This document shows, one piece after another, positions 1 to 7,700 of a stretch of 12,627 nt of DNA (position 1 is its first letter; each line of letters starts with the position of its first letter). Both the position numbers and the translations under genes were made by a program. Under the pieces are notes generated by a model. The model did no database searches. It worked only from the letters and a program-made list of their open reading frames with translations, and was not told the DNA's origin. The DNA is from JANNMJ01 sp031397815 (lineage in GTDB: Bacteria > Bacteroidota > Bacteroidia > Cytophagales > Hymenobacteraceae), in contig JANNMJ010000034.1 in assembly GCA_031397815.1 (NCBI GenBank), positions 1 through 12,627 of the forward strand, given 5' to 3'.

Positions 1-137
<137 letters not shown>

Positions 138-327
138 AAGATGTGTTTGCCTTGACTTTCGTCTCGACGTTTGTTGTGTGAAGTGTCGTGATACTTCCTC
201 ACCTGTTCATCAGGCCGAAACCTGATGCTTTTCTTGTCATTAACCAGTCATTCAAAGAACGTTTCGAGCTGGCCTAAGCCTTTTCGAGAGAGCCACCGTT
301 GTGGCTGTCGTTGTTGTCTTTCTGTTT
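138..327 (-). other. 16S rRNA leader (pre-rRNA 5' spacer)
   Basis: This is the transcribed spacer between the most proximal rRNA promoter and mature 16S. It holds no believable gene. Visible structure: a perfect 6-bp hairpin with a 4-nt loop at 291-306 (AGCCAC/GTGGCT), a perfect 7-bp hairpin at 208-227 (CATCAGG/CCTGATG, 6-nt loop), and an almost perfect small hairpin at 181-196. On the minus strand TTCTTTGAA (252-260) resembles the boxA-type antitermination element of bacterial rRNA leaders. Roles in RNase III processing or antitermination are inferred from position. Confidence 0.6.
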
Positions 328-373
328 GGGGGTGCAAAGGTCCGAAGACTTTTCCAAACCACCAAATTTTTCT
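315..373. repeat. 59-bp direct repeat, copy 1
   Basis: Positions 315-373 are identical base for base to 430-488, an offset of 115 bp. The unit contains a whole rRNA core promoter (P3) including the AT-rich upstream bases. Flanking bases on both sides differ, so the repeat ends are sharp. Confidence 0.95.
335..366 (-). promoter_or_regulatory. rRNA promoter P3 (proximal)
   Basis: On the minus strand TTTG (363-366) is followed after exactly 20 bp by GACCTTTG (335-342). This matches the Bacteroidota sigma consensus TTTG-N19-21-TAnnTTTG, with G for T at the first base. The AT-rich AGAAAAA lies just upstream and a GC-rich discriminator (CACCCCC) follows. Transcription would start near 327. It sits inside one copy of the 59-bp direct repeat, so it is identical to P2. 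Confidence 0.75.
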
Positions 374-429
374 GAAAAAACTTTGCTGAAGAATCAGCGG
401 CGTTTTTCGTGTAGACTCGCCGTTCGCGG

Positions 430-488
430 TGTCTTTCTGTTTGGGGGTGCAAAGGTCCGAAGACTTTTCCAAACCACCAAATTTTTCT
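430..488. repeat. 59-bp direct repeat, copy 2
   Basis: This is the second perfect copy of the unit at 315-373, carrying promoter P2. The 56 bp between the copies (374-429) holds no other recognisable element. Confidence 0.95.
450..481 (-). promoter_or_regulatory. rRNA promoter P2 (duplicate of P3)
   Basis: This has the same TTTG (478-481), 20-bp spacer and GACCTTTG (450-457) as P3, carried in the second copy of the 59-bp repeat, 115 bp further upstream of 16S. Stacked rRNA promoters are common in bacteria. Here the second clearly arose by duplication. Confidence 0.75.
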
Positions 489-564
489 TGAGAAATCTTT
501 CTCTATGGCTTGCGTTGGGCTTTTTTTGCCTTTTCTCTGCCACCCTGTCCGTCTGATCGGGCCG

Positions 565-596
565 CAAAGGTACTGTGCCTTTTTTGGTCCCTGCAA
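565..596 (-). promoter_or_regulatory. rRNA promoter P1 (distal)
   Basis: On the minus strand TTG (594-596) is followed after 21 bp by a perfect TACCTTTG -7 box (565-572) and a GC-rich discriminator (CGGCCC). It is not a copy of the 59-bp repeat but shares the ACCTTTGC core with P2 and P3 and with the tRNA-His promoter. It begins about 60 bp downstream of the serine hydrolase stop codon, with no clear terminator between them. Confidence 0.75.
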
Positions 597-631
597 GCCC
601 GCTTTCATAAAAAGTAAGGACGAGCGGTGGG

Positions 632-1924
632 CTAGAGGCGGAAGTCGCTGAGATCAGGTGGGTTAGGGCGTGATCTTTTTTTCTCGTAGTCGTAGATCGT
701 CCGTCCTAATGCCCCCAGGAACGGCCAACCGGTGGTTTCGTACTCATAACGCCCGTCATTGAGGATGCCGTCTTTGTTGACGTACAGGACGGCGGAGAGC
801 ATAAACTCGGTGCCGGTGCTGGGTTCAGCGAAGTAGGCGCAGTCGGCGACGTAGCCGTGGGAGAGGCCTACGATGTTGAAACTCCTTAAATCGGCGGTGG
901 GGTAATGCGCTTTGGGGCTTCGGCCATAGAAGGCGTATTTCTTAAAGCAGTCGTAGTACGCTTTGTGGCGGTAAAGAGCGTAACCTGATTCGTGTGGTGC
1001 TAGGCCGAGGTAACGGATAAGCAGCTTTCGGTCATCGGAGGAGAGGTTGAAGGGCGTTTTGCTGGCGCTCTCGGGGAAGAGGACTCCTTGTAGTAGTGTC
1101 GTTACCTGGTCGAGGGAGAGATAGTTGGCGTTAGTGAAGCTGTAGGGCTTCTCGATTAGCCGGTTGCCGCTGGCCCGGTAGCCGCGCCCAACGGCTACTG
1201 GGCCGATTGGCGGGGGCAATGGCTGCGTATTGAAGGCGGGCGCTTGGTGGACGGGGGCGCGGTGGGCCAGGTAGAAGGTAATCGGGTTGGTGTGGCGGTT
1301 GGCGAGCGAATCGCAACCGGGAGTGAAGCGGTTGGTGATGCGGGCGGTTGGCATTTGCCAATCGGTGAGCCGCTGGTGCAGCTCGGCTTGGCCAACAAAC
1401 TCGTAGAGCCGGTTGTAGGCTTCATTATCCGAGACGAGGAGCATCCGCCGGATGTAATTGCCGACGTTGGCGACGCGGTCGGGGTCGCGGTGAAACGGTT
1501 TGGTTACGGCGGTTTGGCAACGGTAGGCTACTCCGGTGGCCATTGGAGTGGCAATGCTGACGCCTTGGGCTTCGTAACGATGCAGCTTTTCGAGGGCCGC
1601 GATGCAGACGGGCAGCTTGACGAGGCTGGCTGGGTTGAAATACCGCGTGGGATCGACGTGCCAAGTGTGGCGGCTGAAGGTGGGCCGATTCTGAGCGTCG
1701 CGGTTGATTTGGGTGTAGATGATTTGTAGGTTCAGCTCATCGGCTCGCCGCAGAATGGAATCTAGCTTGGGCTGAGCGCGGAGGAGGCTATCGAGGAGCG
1801 GGGAATCTGGGGTTGCGGAAGCTTGAGGCGCAGCCGCGTGTTGCCCAAGCGCCGACTGCTTACGCGGCCCGTCGGCGAAGAGTAGCGTGGCGGTGAGCCC
1901 AATGGTGAGGAGCGGACGAATCAC
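632..1924 (-). CDS. Exported serine hydrolase, class A beta-lactamase fold
   Basis: A 430-aa protein with a hydrophobic N-terminus (about residues 1-18) that looks like an export signal, so it probably acts in the periplasm or on the cell surface. The active-site series of the penicillin-binding/beta-lactamase superfamily is visible: S100-L-V-K103 (SxxK, nucleophile and base) and S165-D-N167 (SDN). S355-H-G357 sits where KTG would be expected. It is longer than class A beta-lactamases (about 290 aa), with an extra stretch around 195-320, and the missing K in the third box makes true beta-lactam hydrolysis doubtful. A peptidoglycan or ester/peptide substrate is possible. The start is GTG at 1924, overlapping the TGA stop of the upstream lipoprotein gene in GTGA, which suggests translational coupling. 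The substrate is unknown. Confidence 0.82.
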   Translation of the reverse strand: MIRPLLTIGLTATLLFADGPRKQSALGQHAAAPQASATPDSPLLDSLLRAQPKLDSILRRADELNLQIIYTQINRDAQNRPTFSRHTWHVDPTRYFNPASLVKLPVCIAALEKLHRYEAQGVSIATPMATGVAYRCQTAVTKPFHRDPDRVANVGNYIRRMLLVSDNEAYNRLYEFVGQAELHQRLTDWQMPTARITNRFTPGCDSLANRHTNPITFYLAHRAPVHQAPAFNTQPLPPPIGPVAVGRGYRASGNRLIEKPYSFTNANYLSLDQVTTLLQGVLFPESASKTPFNLSSDDRKLLIRYLGLAPHESGYALYRHKAYYDCFKKYAFYGRSPKAHYPTADLRSFNIVGLSHGYVADCAYFAEPSTGTEFMLSAVLYVNKDGILNDGRYEYETTGWPFLGALGRTIYDYEKKRSRPNPPDLSDFRL

Positions 1925-3207
1925 AGGCGGGTTTTACGCATCGCCAACATCAGGTTCGACTCATTCGCGCGGTGATTGTAGCCGGTGCCGAAGGGGAGCG
2001 ACTTGGGGTGATGTAGCGAATCGCGGTAGGCGGTGAATAGGTCGTGCTGGTAATGGGCGGCGAAGAGTGGAATCGGCTTGGTGTAGTGGCCGTAGTGTGT
2101 AATCTGCCAGCGATTGTCGTCGAAGAAATCGTAGGCGATGCCGGAATCGTCTTGGAGGAGGAGTTGACTTTGATTGAGGACGACGTTACGAATCTTCGAG
2201 AAGTACGACTTGTGCATCAGGTAAGAAGCCGATTTGACGAACGTGGCGACCGAGCCGAGTTTCTTGGCGAACGTGAGAAGCGCGGGATTCCCGGCGAGCT
2301 TGCCGTCGGAGATGTCAGCGGAGAAGTAGTAGACGGTTTGCGCTTTCCCGGTGGAATCGGTGAGGAGAAGGCGGGAGCCGGGTACTTGGCGGGTGTTGGG
2401 CGTCGCGGCGCCTTCTTCGAGAGCGCCTTCCGGGGACAGATGCACGAGCTGCGCATCGATGACGCGGTGGCCGGTGCGGGTGGCGAAGAGCAGGAGAATA
2501 GGAAGCGTGCCGTCCAACTCAGCGGATTTGAAATCTTTCTCCATACTAATCGTCCGGAAAAAGCTGAAATTCAAGACCGACCACAACGAGCTCTGCACCA
2601 TCTTGAACAGATTGGGCTGCACGAGCACCGCTGGCGTGGGAAGCGCGCCCACCGGCTCCAGCCCCACCATTACATAGGTATCGGCCTGCGGAAAGTAGGT
2701 GTGGACGTTCAGCAAATCTGGTCCGGAGAACGGGTAGAATACCGTGGTGAGCGGGCGCGCGGCAGAATCGAGCTGCCGGGTGGCCCAGCGGCGGATGGGT
2801 TGAACGCGGGAACGGTCGTAGGCGCGCCACTTGGCGCTGTTGGCGTGGCGGAACGCTTTCCACCGGGCGCTGGTGAGCAAAGTGTCGTCGATGGGGGCGC
2901 CGGGGCGGGCGGATAAGCCGCCGAGGTAGCGTCCGAAGGCATCGAAGAAGCCCGAGGCGCGGGTCGTGTCGATTCGCGAGAGGTCGACGGTGGCGGGGCG
3001 GAGCGCGGGGGAGACGAGCGAATCAGTATCAGCAGAAGCGCTCACTGACGCGGAATCCGGCGCGGTGGGCGGCGAGGCGACTTCCGGCTCCGTCGGGGTA
3101 ACCGTGGCGACGGGCGGCTCGGTGGTGGTCGATTTAGTGGATTCCGTCTGACAACCGACGTTCAGGAGTGAGGCAGCGAGCAGGGCCGCTAGCGAGCGAA
3201 GACGCAT
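1921..3207 (-). CDS. Putative lipoprotein of unknown function
   Basis: I do not recognise the family. The ATG at 3207 is chosen over earlier in-frame starts because it gives a clean lipoprotein-type signal (MRLRS, hydrophobic run, then N-V-G-C19). The lipobox is slightly atypical, with N at -3. Residues 20-68 are a Thr/Ser/Pro/Glu/Ala-rich linker, as is usual between a lipid anchor and a folded domain. The folded part (about 75-428) has a basic/aromatic helix region (115-145, several W and R), then FYPFSGPD (157-164) and YVMVGLEPVG (178-187), which look like conserved core motifs, and a C-terminal part rich in Y and H. Length is 428 aa. It ends in a 4-bp overlap with the serine hydrolase, so the two are probably co-translated and may act together in the envelope. 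The permease stop lies 46 bp upstream. Confidence 0.8.
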   Translation of the reverse strand: MRLRSLAALLAASLLNVGCQTESTKSTTTEPPVATVTPTEPEVASPPTAPDSASVSASADTDSLVSPALRPATVDLSRIDTTRASGFFDAFGRYLGGLSARPGAPIDDTLLTSARWKAFRHANSAKWRAYDRSRVQPIRRWATRQLDSAARPLTTVFYPFSGPDLLNVHTYFPQADTYVMVGLEPVGALPTPAVLVQPNLFKMVQSSLWSVLNFSFFRTISMEKDFKSAELDGTLPILLLFATRTGHRVIDAQLVHLSPEGALEEGAATPNTRQVPGSRLLLTDSTGKAQTVYYFSADISDGKLAGNPALLTFAKKLGSVATFVKSASYLMHKSYFSKIRNVVLNQSQLLLQDDSGIAYDFFDDNRWQITHYGHYTKPIPLFAAHYQHDLFTAYRDSLHHPKSLPFGTGYNHRANESNLMLAMRKTRL

Positions 3208-3253
3208 AAAAAAGGATTGAACCAGTAGAGAGACTAGAGAGATTCGGCCGGAG

Positions 3254-4600
3254 TTAATCAGTGATTCTGGGATTCGGAACTGCTTGCGGCCGCGACAACA
3301 GATAATAGAGCGGCAAGCCAATCAGCAGCGTCCCGGCTCCGGCGAGGGATTCGAGGGGCCGTTGGCTGATGAGGAACCACATCGTCCAGCCATTCAGGAG
3401 AAGAAACAGAAGTGGCGTAACCGGGTAGCCCCACGCCCGGTAAGGGCGCGGCATATCGGGGCGTTGCAGCCGCAGCACGAAAACCCCGGCAACCGTCAGG
3501 AAGGTGAAAAGGCTGAGAACGAAGCCAGCGTATATGAGCACCTGCTCGAACGAGCCGGTCAAGATGAACGCCAGCGTAAGGCCGACTTGCACGAGGAGCG
3601 CCCGTAACGGCACGCCGCTGCCTGGCTGCCGGTGGGCGAGCCACCGAAGCGCGGGCAGGTCTTCGCCGATGGTCTGGACGATGCGCGGCCCGGCAAAGGT
3701 CATGGCGCTGATGGTGGACGTGAGGAGTGCCCCAATGGTGAGGCCCATCAAGCTGGCGATGGGCGCCGGGAAAATGTGCTGGGCGGCCAATAAACCTACT
3801 TCCAACTCGCCTTTCAGCTCGGCCAGGGGCGTGACCCGCAGGAAAGCGTAGTTCAGGCCGATGTAGAGCGCGGCGACGAGCGCCGTGCCGGTGAGCAAAA
3901 TGCGCGGCAGATTGCGCTGCGGCTGCTCGATTTCGCCAGCGATGTACGCAGCGGCGTTCCACCCAGAATACGCGTACGAAACGTATACCAGCGAGACGGC
4001 AAACGCCGGACTAAGCACCAGCTCACCGTCGCCGAGTACGGGGGCCACGCCGCTGGCCGGGAGCACATTGGGCAGGCCCGGCCACCAAACGGCCAGAATC
4101 AACAGGCAAACGACGAGCACTTTCAGTACCGTCAGGACAACTTGCACACGTCCGCCGAGCCGCACGCTGCGCGAATGCACCAGCGTCAGCAACACCACGA
4201 CTGCGGCGGCCAATCCCCGAACCGAGGTTTCGGGGTAAATCCGATGCACGTACTCACCCAACGCGACGGCGGCCAGCGCGGTGGGAGCCGCAAACCCGAC
4301 GGTGGCTGAGGCCCAACCGCTCAAAAACCCCACGGCCGGGTGATAAATGACACTCAGGTAATGGTACTCACCGCCGGAGCGAGGCAGGGCAGCCGCCAGC
4401 TCGCCGTAGCTTAAGGCGCCGCACAAGGCAATGACGCCGCCCACAACCCACAACAGTAGCAATGGAAACACGGACGGCGTGCCCGCCACCTGGAAACCCA
4501 GAGAGGTGAACACGCCGGTCCCGATCATACTGGCCACCACGATGGCTGTAGCCGACCAAAACCCCAATCCGGGGCGGGGCGAAGAAGAGTTTGCCGACAT
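3254..4600 (-). CDS. APC-family amino acid permease
   Basis: A polytopic inner-membrane transporter of the amino acid-polyamine-organocation superfamily, expected to import an amino acid or related amine. It is 448 aa, the normal length for the family, with about 12 hydrophobic segments. The first segment carries the family hallmark (SMIGTGVFTSLGF, about residues 24-36 from this start), which contains the unwound substrate-binding glycines. The Tyr-rich segment VSLVYVSYAYSGWNAAAYIAGEI corresponds to TM6, where W-N-A is typical. ATG at 4600 is preferred; a TTG three codons earlier (4609) is the alternative. The DUF2480 stop lies 26 bp upstream and the lipoprotein gene follows after 46 bp, so it is probably in one transcript. 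The substrate cannot be assigned. Confidence 0.9.
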   Translation of the reverse strand: MSANSSSPRPGLGFWSATAIVVASMIGTGVFTSLGFQVAGTPSVFPLLLLWVVGGVIALCGALSYGELAAALPRSGGEYHYLSVIYHPAVGFLSGWASATVGFAAPTALAAVALGEYVHRIYPETSVRGLAAAVVVLLTLVHSRSVRLGGRVQVVLTVLKVLVVCLLILAVWWPGLPNVLPASGVAPVLGDGELVLSPAFAVSLVYVSYAYSGWNAAAYIAGEIEQPQRNLPRILLTGTALVAALYIGLNYAFLRVTPLAELKGELEVGLLAAQHIFPAPIASLMGLTIGALLTSTISAMTFAGPRIVQTIGEDLPALRWLAHRQPGSGVPLRALLVQVGLTLAFILTGSFEQVLIYAGFVLSLFTFLTVAGVFVLRLQRPDMPRPYRAWGYPVTPLLFLLLNGWTMWFLISQRPLESLAGAGTLLIGLPLYYLLSRPQAVPNPRITD

Positions 4601-4626
4601 TCGGCGCAAGTTGGCGATGCCGCGGG

Positions 4627-5154
4627 CTATGCGCTCACTTTTGGCCGTTTATATAGCGGGACGGTGCTGCACGGCTCGCCGTACATCACGCTGCTCGTGA
4701 CGGGTAAGAGGCGGTGCATTACCTCTACGTACGCGGCGGTGGGGACTGGCAGATTGCCGCAGCCTTTGATTACGACTTTCGCGTCGCGGTATTGCTCGAT
4801 GTCGATGGCGGCCAGCGCGTCGTGGAAAAGCGCTTGCTCCAGCGCGAAGACGTCGCCGAAGACGTAGCGGTTGGCGTGTGGCTCCAGCTTCGTGGCTAAT
4901 AACATGTAGGCCCACGTCGGCACGATGGCGTCGGCGGAGCAGAGGATGGCGACGTTTTTTCCGGCGTAGGCTGTCCAGTCGTGGGTTTTGAGGAATTCGC
5001 GGAAATCCTTTTCGCGTAGCATCAGGCCGTGGAAGAGGTTTTCTTTGATATCGTACACGACCCGCTCGCCGGGATGAATGAATTCTTCCAGATTGAGCGT
5101 GGTGAGCGCGGAGTTGGCGACGCGGTTAACGAATTCGGTTTCCATGATTTCCAT
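4627..5154 (-). CDS. DUF2480 family protein
   Basis: This 175-aa soluble protein has no signal peptide and matches the Bacteroidota-specific DUF2480 family as I recall it: NRVANSALTTLNLEEF near the N-terminus, DIKENLFHGLMLREKDFREFL (about 35-55), VVIKGCG (127-133), VPTAAYVEV and the C-terminal YGEPCSTVPL (158-167). The function is not established. From memory, relatives in Flavobacteria are often near SUF iron-sulfur assembly genes, but none are present here. Cysteines at 72, 132 and 162, two of them in the conserved motifs, would be the residues to examine. ATG at 5145 (residue 4) is an equally plausible start. It is 45 bp downstream of tsaB and 26 bp upstream of the permease gene. Confidence 0.85.
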   Translation of the reverse strand: MEIMETEFVNRVANSALTTLNLEEFIHPGERVVYDIKENLFHGLMLREKDFREFLKTHDWTAYAGKNVAILCSADAIVPTWAYMLLATKLEPHANRYVFGDVFALEQALFHDALAAIDIEQYRDAKVVIKGCGNLPVPTAAYVEVMHRLLPVTSSVMYGEPCSTVPLYKRPKVSA

Positions 5155-5199
5155 GACGGGATTGGTACTTCCGGTACGGCCCTGACTTCCCCCCTACTA

Positions 5200-5949
5200 T
5201 TACGATTGCGCGGCCACGGCGGCCACCGATTGGCGCGGCGTCGTGGTGTGGGCTTCCTTTAAGTAGGCCGGTTCGAAGTAGGCCACATCCTCAAACAACT
5301 TTTCGCGGAATTTGTGCCCCGCCAGCACGGCCAAGCTACTGACGGCAGGCACCAGTACGTGGGGCAGGAAATGAGCATCCGGGTGCTCACTGAACATAGC
5401 CTGCACTTTCGCGGCGCCGCTTCCGCAGAAAACGACCGGCCCGTGCGCCAAAATCTCGGCGAACCACTCCGGCGTCAGAATTTGGGGAGTTTCCGCGAGA
5501 AGCTCTTCCATATCAGCCGAAAACAGGCCCGTGAAAGCTTCCTGACGGCGCGCATCTATCAAGGGGCAGAACCGGAAGCGCGACGGTTCGGGCAGGCTAT
5601 CGGCGACTTGCCGCGCCAATACTCGTAAAGTCGATACAGCAATCAGCGGAATACCGAGCGCGGTGCAGAGGCCTTTCGCGGTAGCGGCGCCAATCCGCAG
5701 GCCCGTGTAAGAACCGGGACCGGCCGATAGCGCCACCGCCCCGACGTCGGCGAGAGTGTAGCCACTCAACTGGAGCAGACTTTCAGCCAGCGGCAGCAAA
5801 TGCGAGGCGTGGGATTTCTCGACCCGCAGCTCCGCTTGGGCGAGTAGCTCACCGCTGGGCAGGTGCGCGAGGGCGACCCCGCAAACCGGCGACGATGTTT
5901 CCAGACAGAGAAGTAACGGGCTGTGGCGTTCGGCGGCGTCGGGGAGCAT
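5200..5949 (-). CDS. tsaB: tRNA threonylcarbamoyladenosine biosynthesis protein TsaB
   Basis: TsaB (YeaZ) is the non-catalytic ASKHA-fold partner of TsaD in making the t6A37 modification of ANN-decoding tRNAs in the cytoplasm. The 249-aa sequence shows the family start (LLLCLETSSPVCGVAL, 12-27), the SHASHLLPL helix (46-54) and the diagnostic LSAGPGSYTGLRIG (74-87), followed by AKGLCTALGIPLIAVSTL. Length is normal. Its ATG shares one base with the TAA stop of the S41 protease gene (TAATG), so translation is likely coupled to that gene and the two are co-transcribed with rpmH and rnpA. tsaD, tsaC and tsaE are not in the window. Confidence 0.95.
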   Translation of the reverse strand: MLPDAAERHSPLLLCLETSSPVCGVALAHLPSGELLAQAELRVEKSHASHLLPLAESLLQLSGYTLADVGAVALSAGPGSYTGLRIGAATAKGLCTALGIPLIAVSTLRVLARQVADSLPEPSRFRFCPLIDARRQEAFTGLFSADMEELLAETPQILTPEWFAEILAHGPVVFCGSGAAKVQAMFSEHPDAHFLPHVLVPAVSSLAVLAGHKFREKLFEDVAYFEPAYLKEAHTTTPRQSVAAVAAQS

Positions 5950-7631
5950 TATTTCTTCGCGGCCGGAGCGCCCACTACGGCGGTCGGCTTGAGGAGGGCG
6001 GCGTAGCGCGGGGCGTCGTTGAGGACGGCTACGGCGGTTTTCACGTCTTCGTCGTACCCGAACGAGGCTTCCGTGAGACCCTTCTGGAAGTAATAGCGCG
6101 AGACGATTTCGGCTTCGATGAGCGGAACGATCTCGGCCTTAAAGCGCACCAAATCGTTGCCCTTGTTGAGTTGAATCTTCTTCTGCATCGCCACTACGTC
6201 GGTTTTGATATCGTCGTAGTGCTTGTCTTCCTTCGCTTGCTTCACCAGCTCCTCGACGGCCGTCTCGACGCCCGTTTTATATGAAACGTCCTTCGTGCCG
6301 AGGTACGAGATGAACCGCTCGTAGTCGCCGGGCGCGAGGCGGAATTCCTTCGCCGTGGCGATGGTCGGGTGCTCGGCGCGGTAGCGGGTCGCGAAATCGA
6401 AGATGTAGCCCTTCGTGACGAGCGTGCGGGTGATATCAGCGATTTCGGGGTCGACAACGGCCACATCCGGCGAGATGCCACCGCCATCGTACACGGTGCG
6501 GCCGACGGCCGTTTTGAAGGCCGTGCGGGTAGAGTCAGCGAATTTGCTCACCGAGCCGTCGGCTTTGCGGTGCGAATAATCCAGCTCCTGAATGCACCGG
6601 CCACTCGGGATGTAGTATTTCGCCGTCGTGACTTTGAGCTGCGAGTTATACGGCAGCGGGCGCGTGGCCTGCACCAAGCCCTTGCCGAACGTACGCTCGC
6701 CGATGAGGACGGCACGGTCGTAATCCTGTAAAACGCCCGACACGATTTCCGCCGCCGAAGCCGAACGGCCCGACGCAATCACAGCAATCGGCATTTGGGT
6801 ATCGAGCGGCGCGTCGAGCGCCTTGTACACCTTGTTCCACTCCGTGACTTTCCCCTTCGTGCTCACAATCTCTTTGCCTTTATCGACGAAGAGGTTAGAG
6901 ATGGTGATGGCCTCGTTGAGCAGGCCCCCGGGGTTGTCGCGCAGGTCGATGATGAGCTTCTTGGCGCCTTGGCCTTTCAGCGCCGTCACGGCGTCGCGCA
7001 CTTCCTTACCGGCATCCACCGTGAAGCCCTGAAGCTGCAGGTAGCCTACATCGGCCGTCACCATCCCGTAATACGGCACGTTGTCGATCTGAATATTGGC
7101 GCGGGTAATCGGCACCTCAAACGGCTTATCTACCCCAAAGCGGCGCACTTCGAGCTTCACCACCGTGCCCGCCTGCCCTTTCAGAAACTTCGAGATTTCG
7201 TTCGAATTGCGGCTATCGAGCGCAATGCCGTCGATTTTCGTTACTTCATCGCCAATCAGCAAGCCCGCTTTTTGGGCGGGAAAGCCTTCGTGCGGCATTG
7301 TGATGAGCGTCTTGCCGTTCCGCGTCGCCACAATGGCGCCGATGCCGCCGTATTGGCCGGTCGTCATCGTGCGGAAGTCCTCGATATCGTCTTCGGGGAT
7401 GTAGTTGGTGTACGGGTCGAGCGATTTGAGCATCGCGTCAATCCCCGTTTTCACCATCCGGGCGGGCGGTACCTCATCTACATAATACGTATTCACCTCT
7501 TTGAAGAGCGAGGCGAAGATATCGAGGTTACGCGCGATATCGAAGTAGCGCTCCGACGCCGTGTTCGACGACAACGAGAAGGCCAGCGCCCCGGTAGCAA
7601 GCAAGGTCAGGGCGACAGATTTTTTCTTCAT
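5949..7631 (-). CDS. S41 family C-terminal processing peptidase
   Basis: A CtpA/Prc-type serine protease with an N-terminal signal or anchor (MKKKSVALTLLATGALAFSL), so it is periplasmic. The order is: helical N-terminal region (27-90, including LDPYTNYIP), PDZ domain (about 93-170, YGGIGAIV and AGLLIGDEVTKIDG), protease core with GYLQLQGF (196-203) and LIIDLRDNPGGLL (226-238), the catalytic serine in GRSASAAE (S292, 25 residues before K317 as in the family) and the general-base lysine in TFGKG (K317). A C-terminal extension (about 400-560) is lysine- and alanine-rich. The 560-aa length is usual for Bacteroidota members. It lies 69 bp after rnpA and overlaps tsaB by one base. The physiological substrate is unknown; envelope or lipoprotein quality control is the known family role. 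Confidence 0.95.
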   Translation of the reverse strand: MKKKSVALTLLATGALAFSLSSNTASERYFDIARNLDIFASLFKEVNTYYVDEVPPARMVKTGIDAMLKSLDPYTNYIPEDDIEDFRTMTTGQYGGIGAIVATRNGKTLITMPHEGFPAQKAGLLIGDEVTKIDGIALDSRNSNEISKFLKGQAGTVVKLEVRRFGVDKPFEVPITRANIQIDNVPYYGMVTADVGYLQLQGFTVDAGKEVRDAVTALKGQGAKKLIIDLRDNPGGLLNEAITISNLFVDKGKEIVSTKGKVTEWNKVYKALDAPLDTQMPIAVIASGRSASAAEIVSGVLQDYDRAVLIGERTFGKGLVQATRPLPYNSQLKVTTAKYYIPSGRCIQELDYSHRKADGSVSKFADSTRTAFKTAVGRTVYDGGGISPDVAVVDPEIADITRTLVTKGYIFDFATRYRAEHPTIATAKEFRLAPGDYERFISYLGTKDVSYKTGVETAVEELVKQAKEDKHYDDIKTDVVAMQKKIQLNKGNDLVRFKAEIVPLIEAEIVSRYYFQKGLTEASFGYDEDVKTAVAVLNDAPRYAALLKPTAVVGAPAAKK

Positions 7632-7700
7632 ATCTCAGGAAGGGCGACAAGCGAGCAAGAAAAGGTGGGCAGCTTCGTTCGTGATGAGAGAAAAACCGCT

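Noticed and set aside
248..608. Open frames of 74, 118 and 85 codons across the rRNA promoter region
   Set aside because: They exist because the 59-bp repeat lacks stops in these frames; they overlap promoters and leader and look like no protein.
1244..2916. Plus-strand frames of 161 and 290 codons opposite the serine hydrolase and lipoprotein genes
   Set aside because: These are antisense shadows in GC-rich coding DNA; they are Gly/Val/Glu-rich with no motif, while the minus-strand frames carry signal peptides and active-site motifs.
5155..5199. Terminator or promoter between tsaB and the DUF2480 gene
   Set aside because: Only a 4-bp self-pairing GTAC motif is seen, with no T-run and no TAnnTTTG box.
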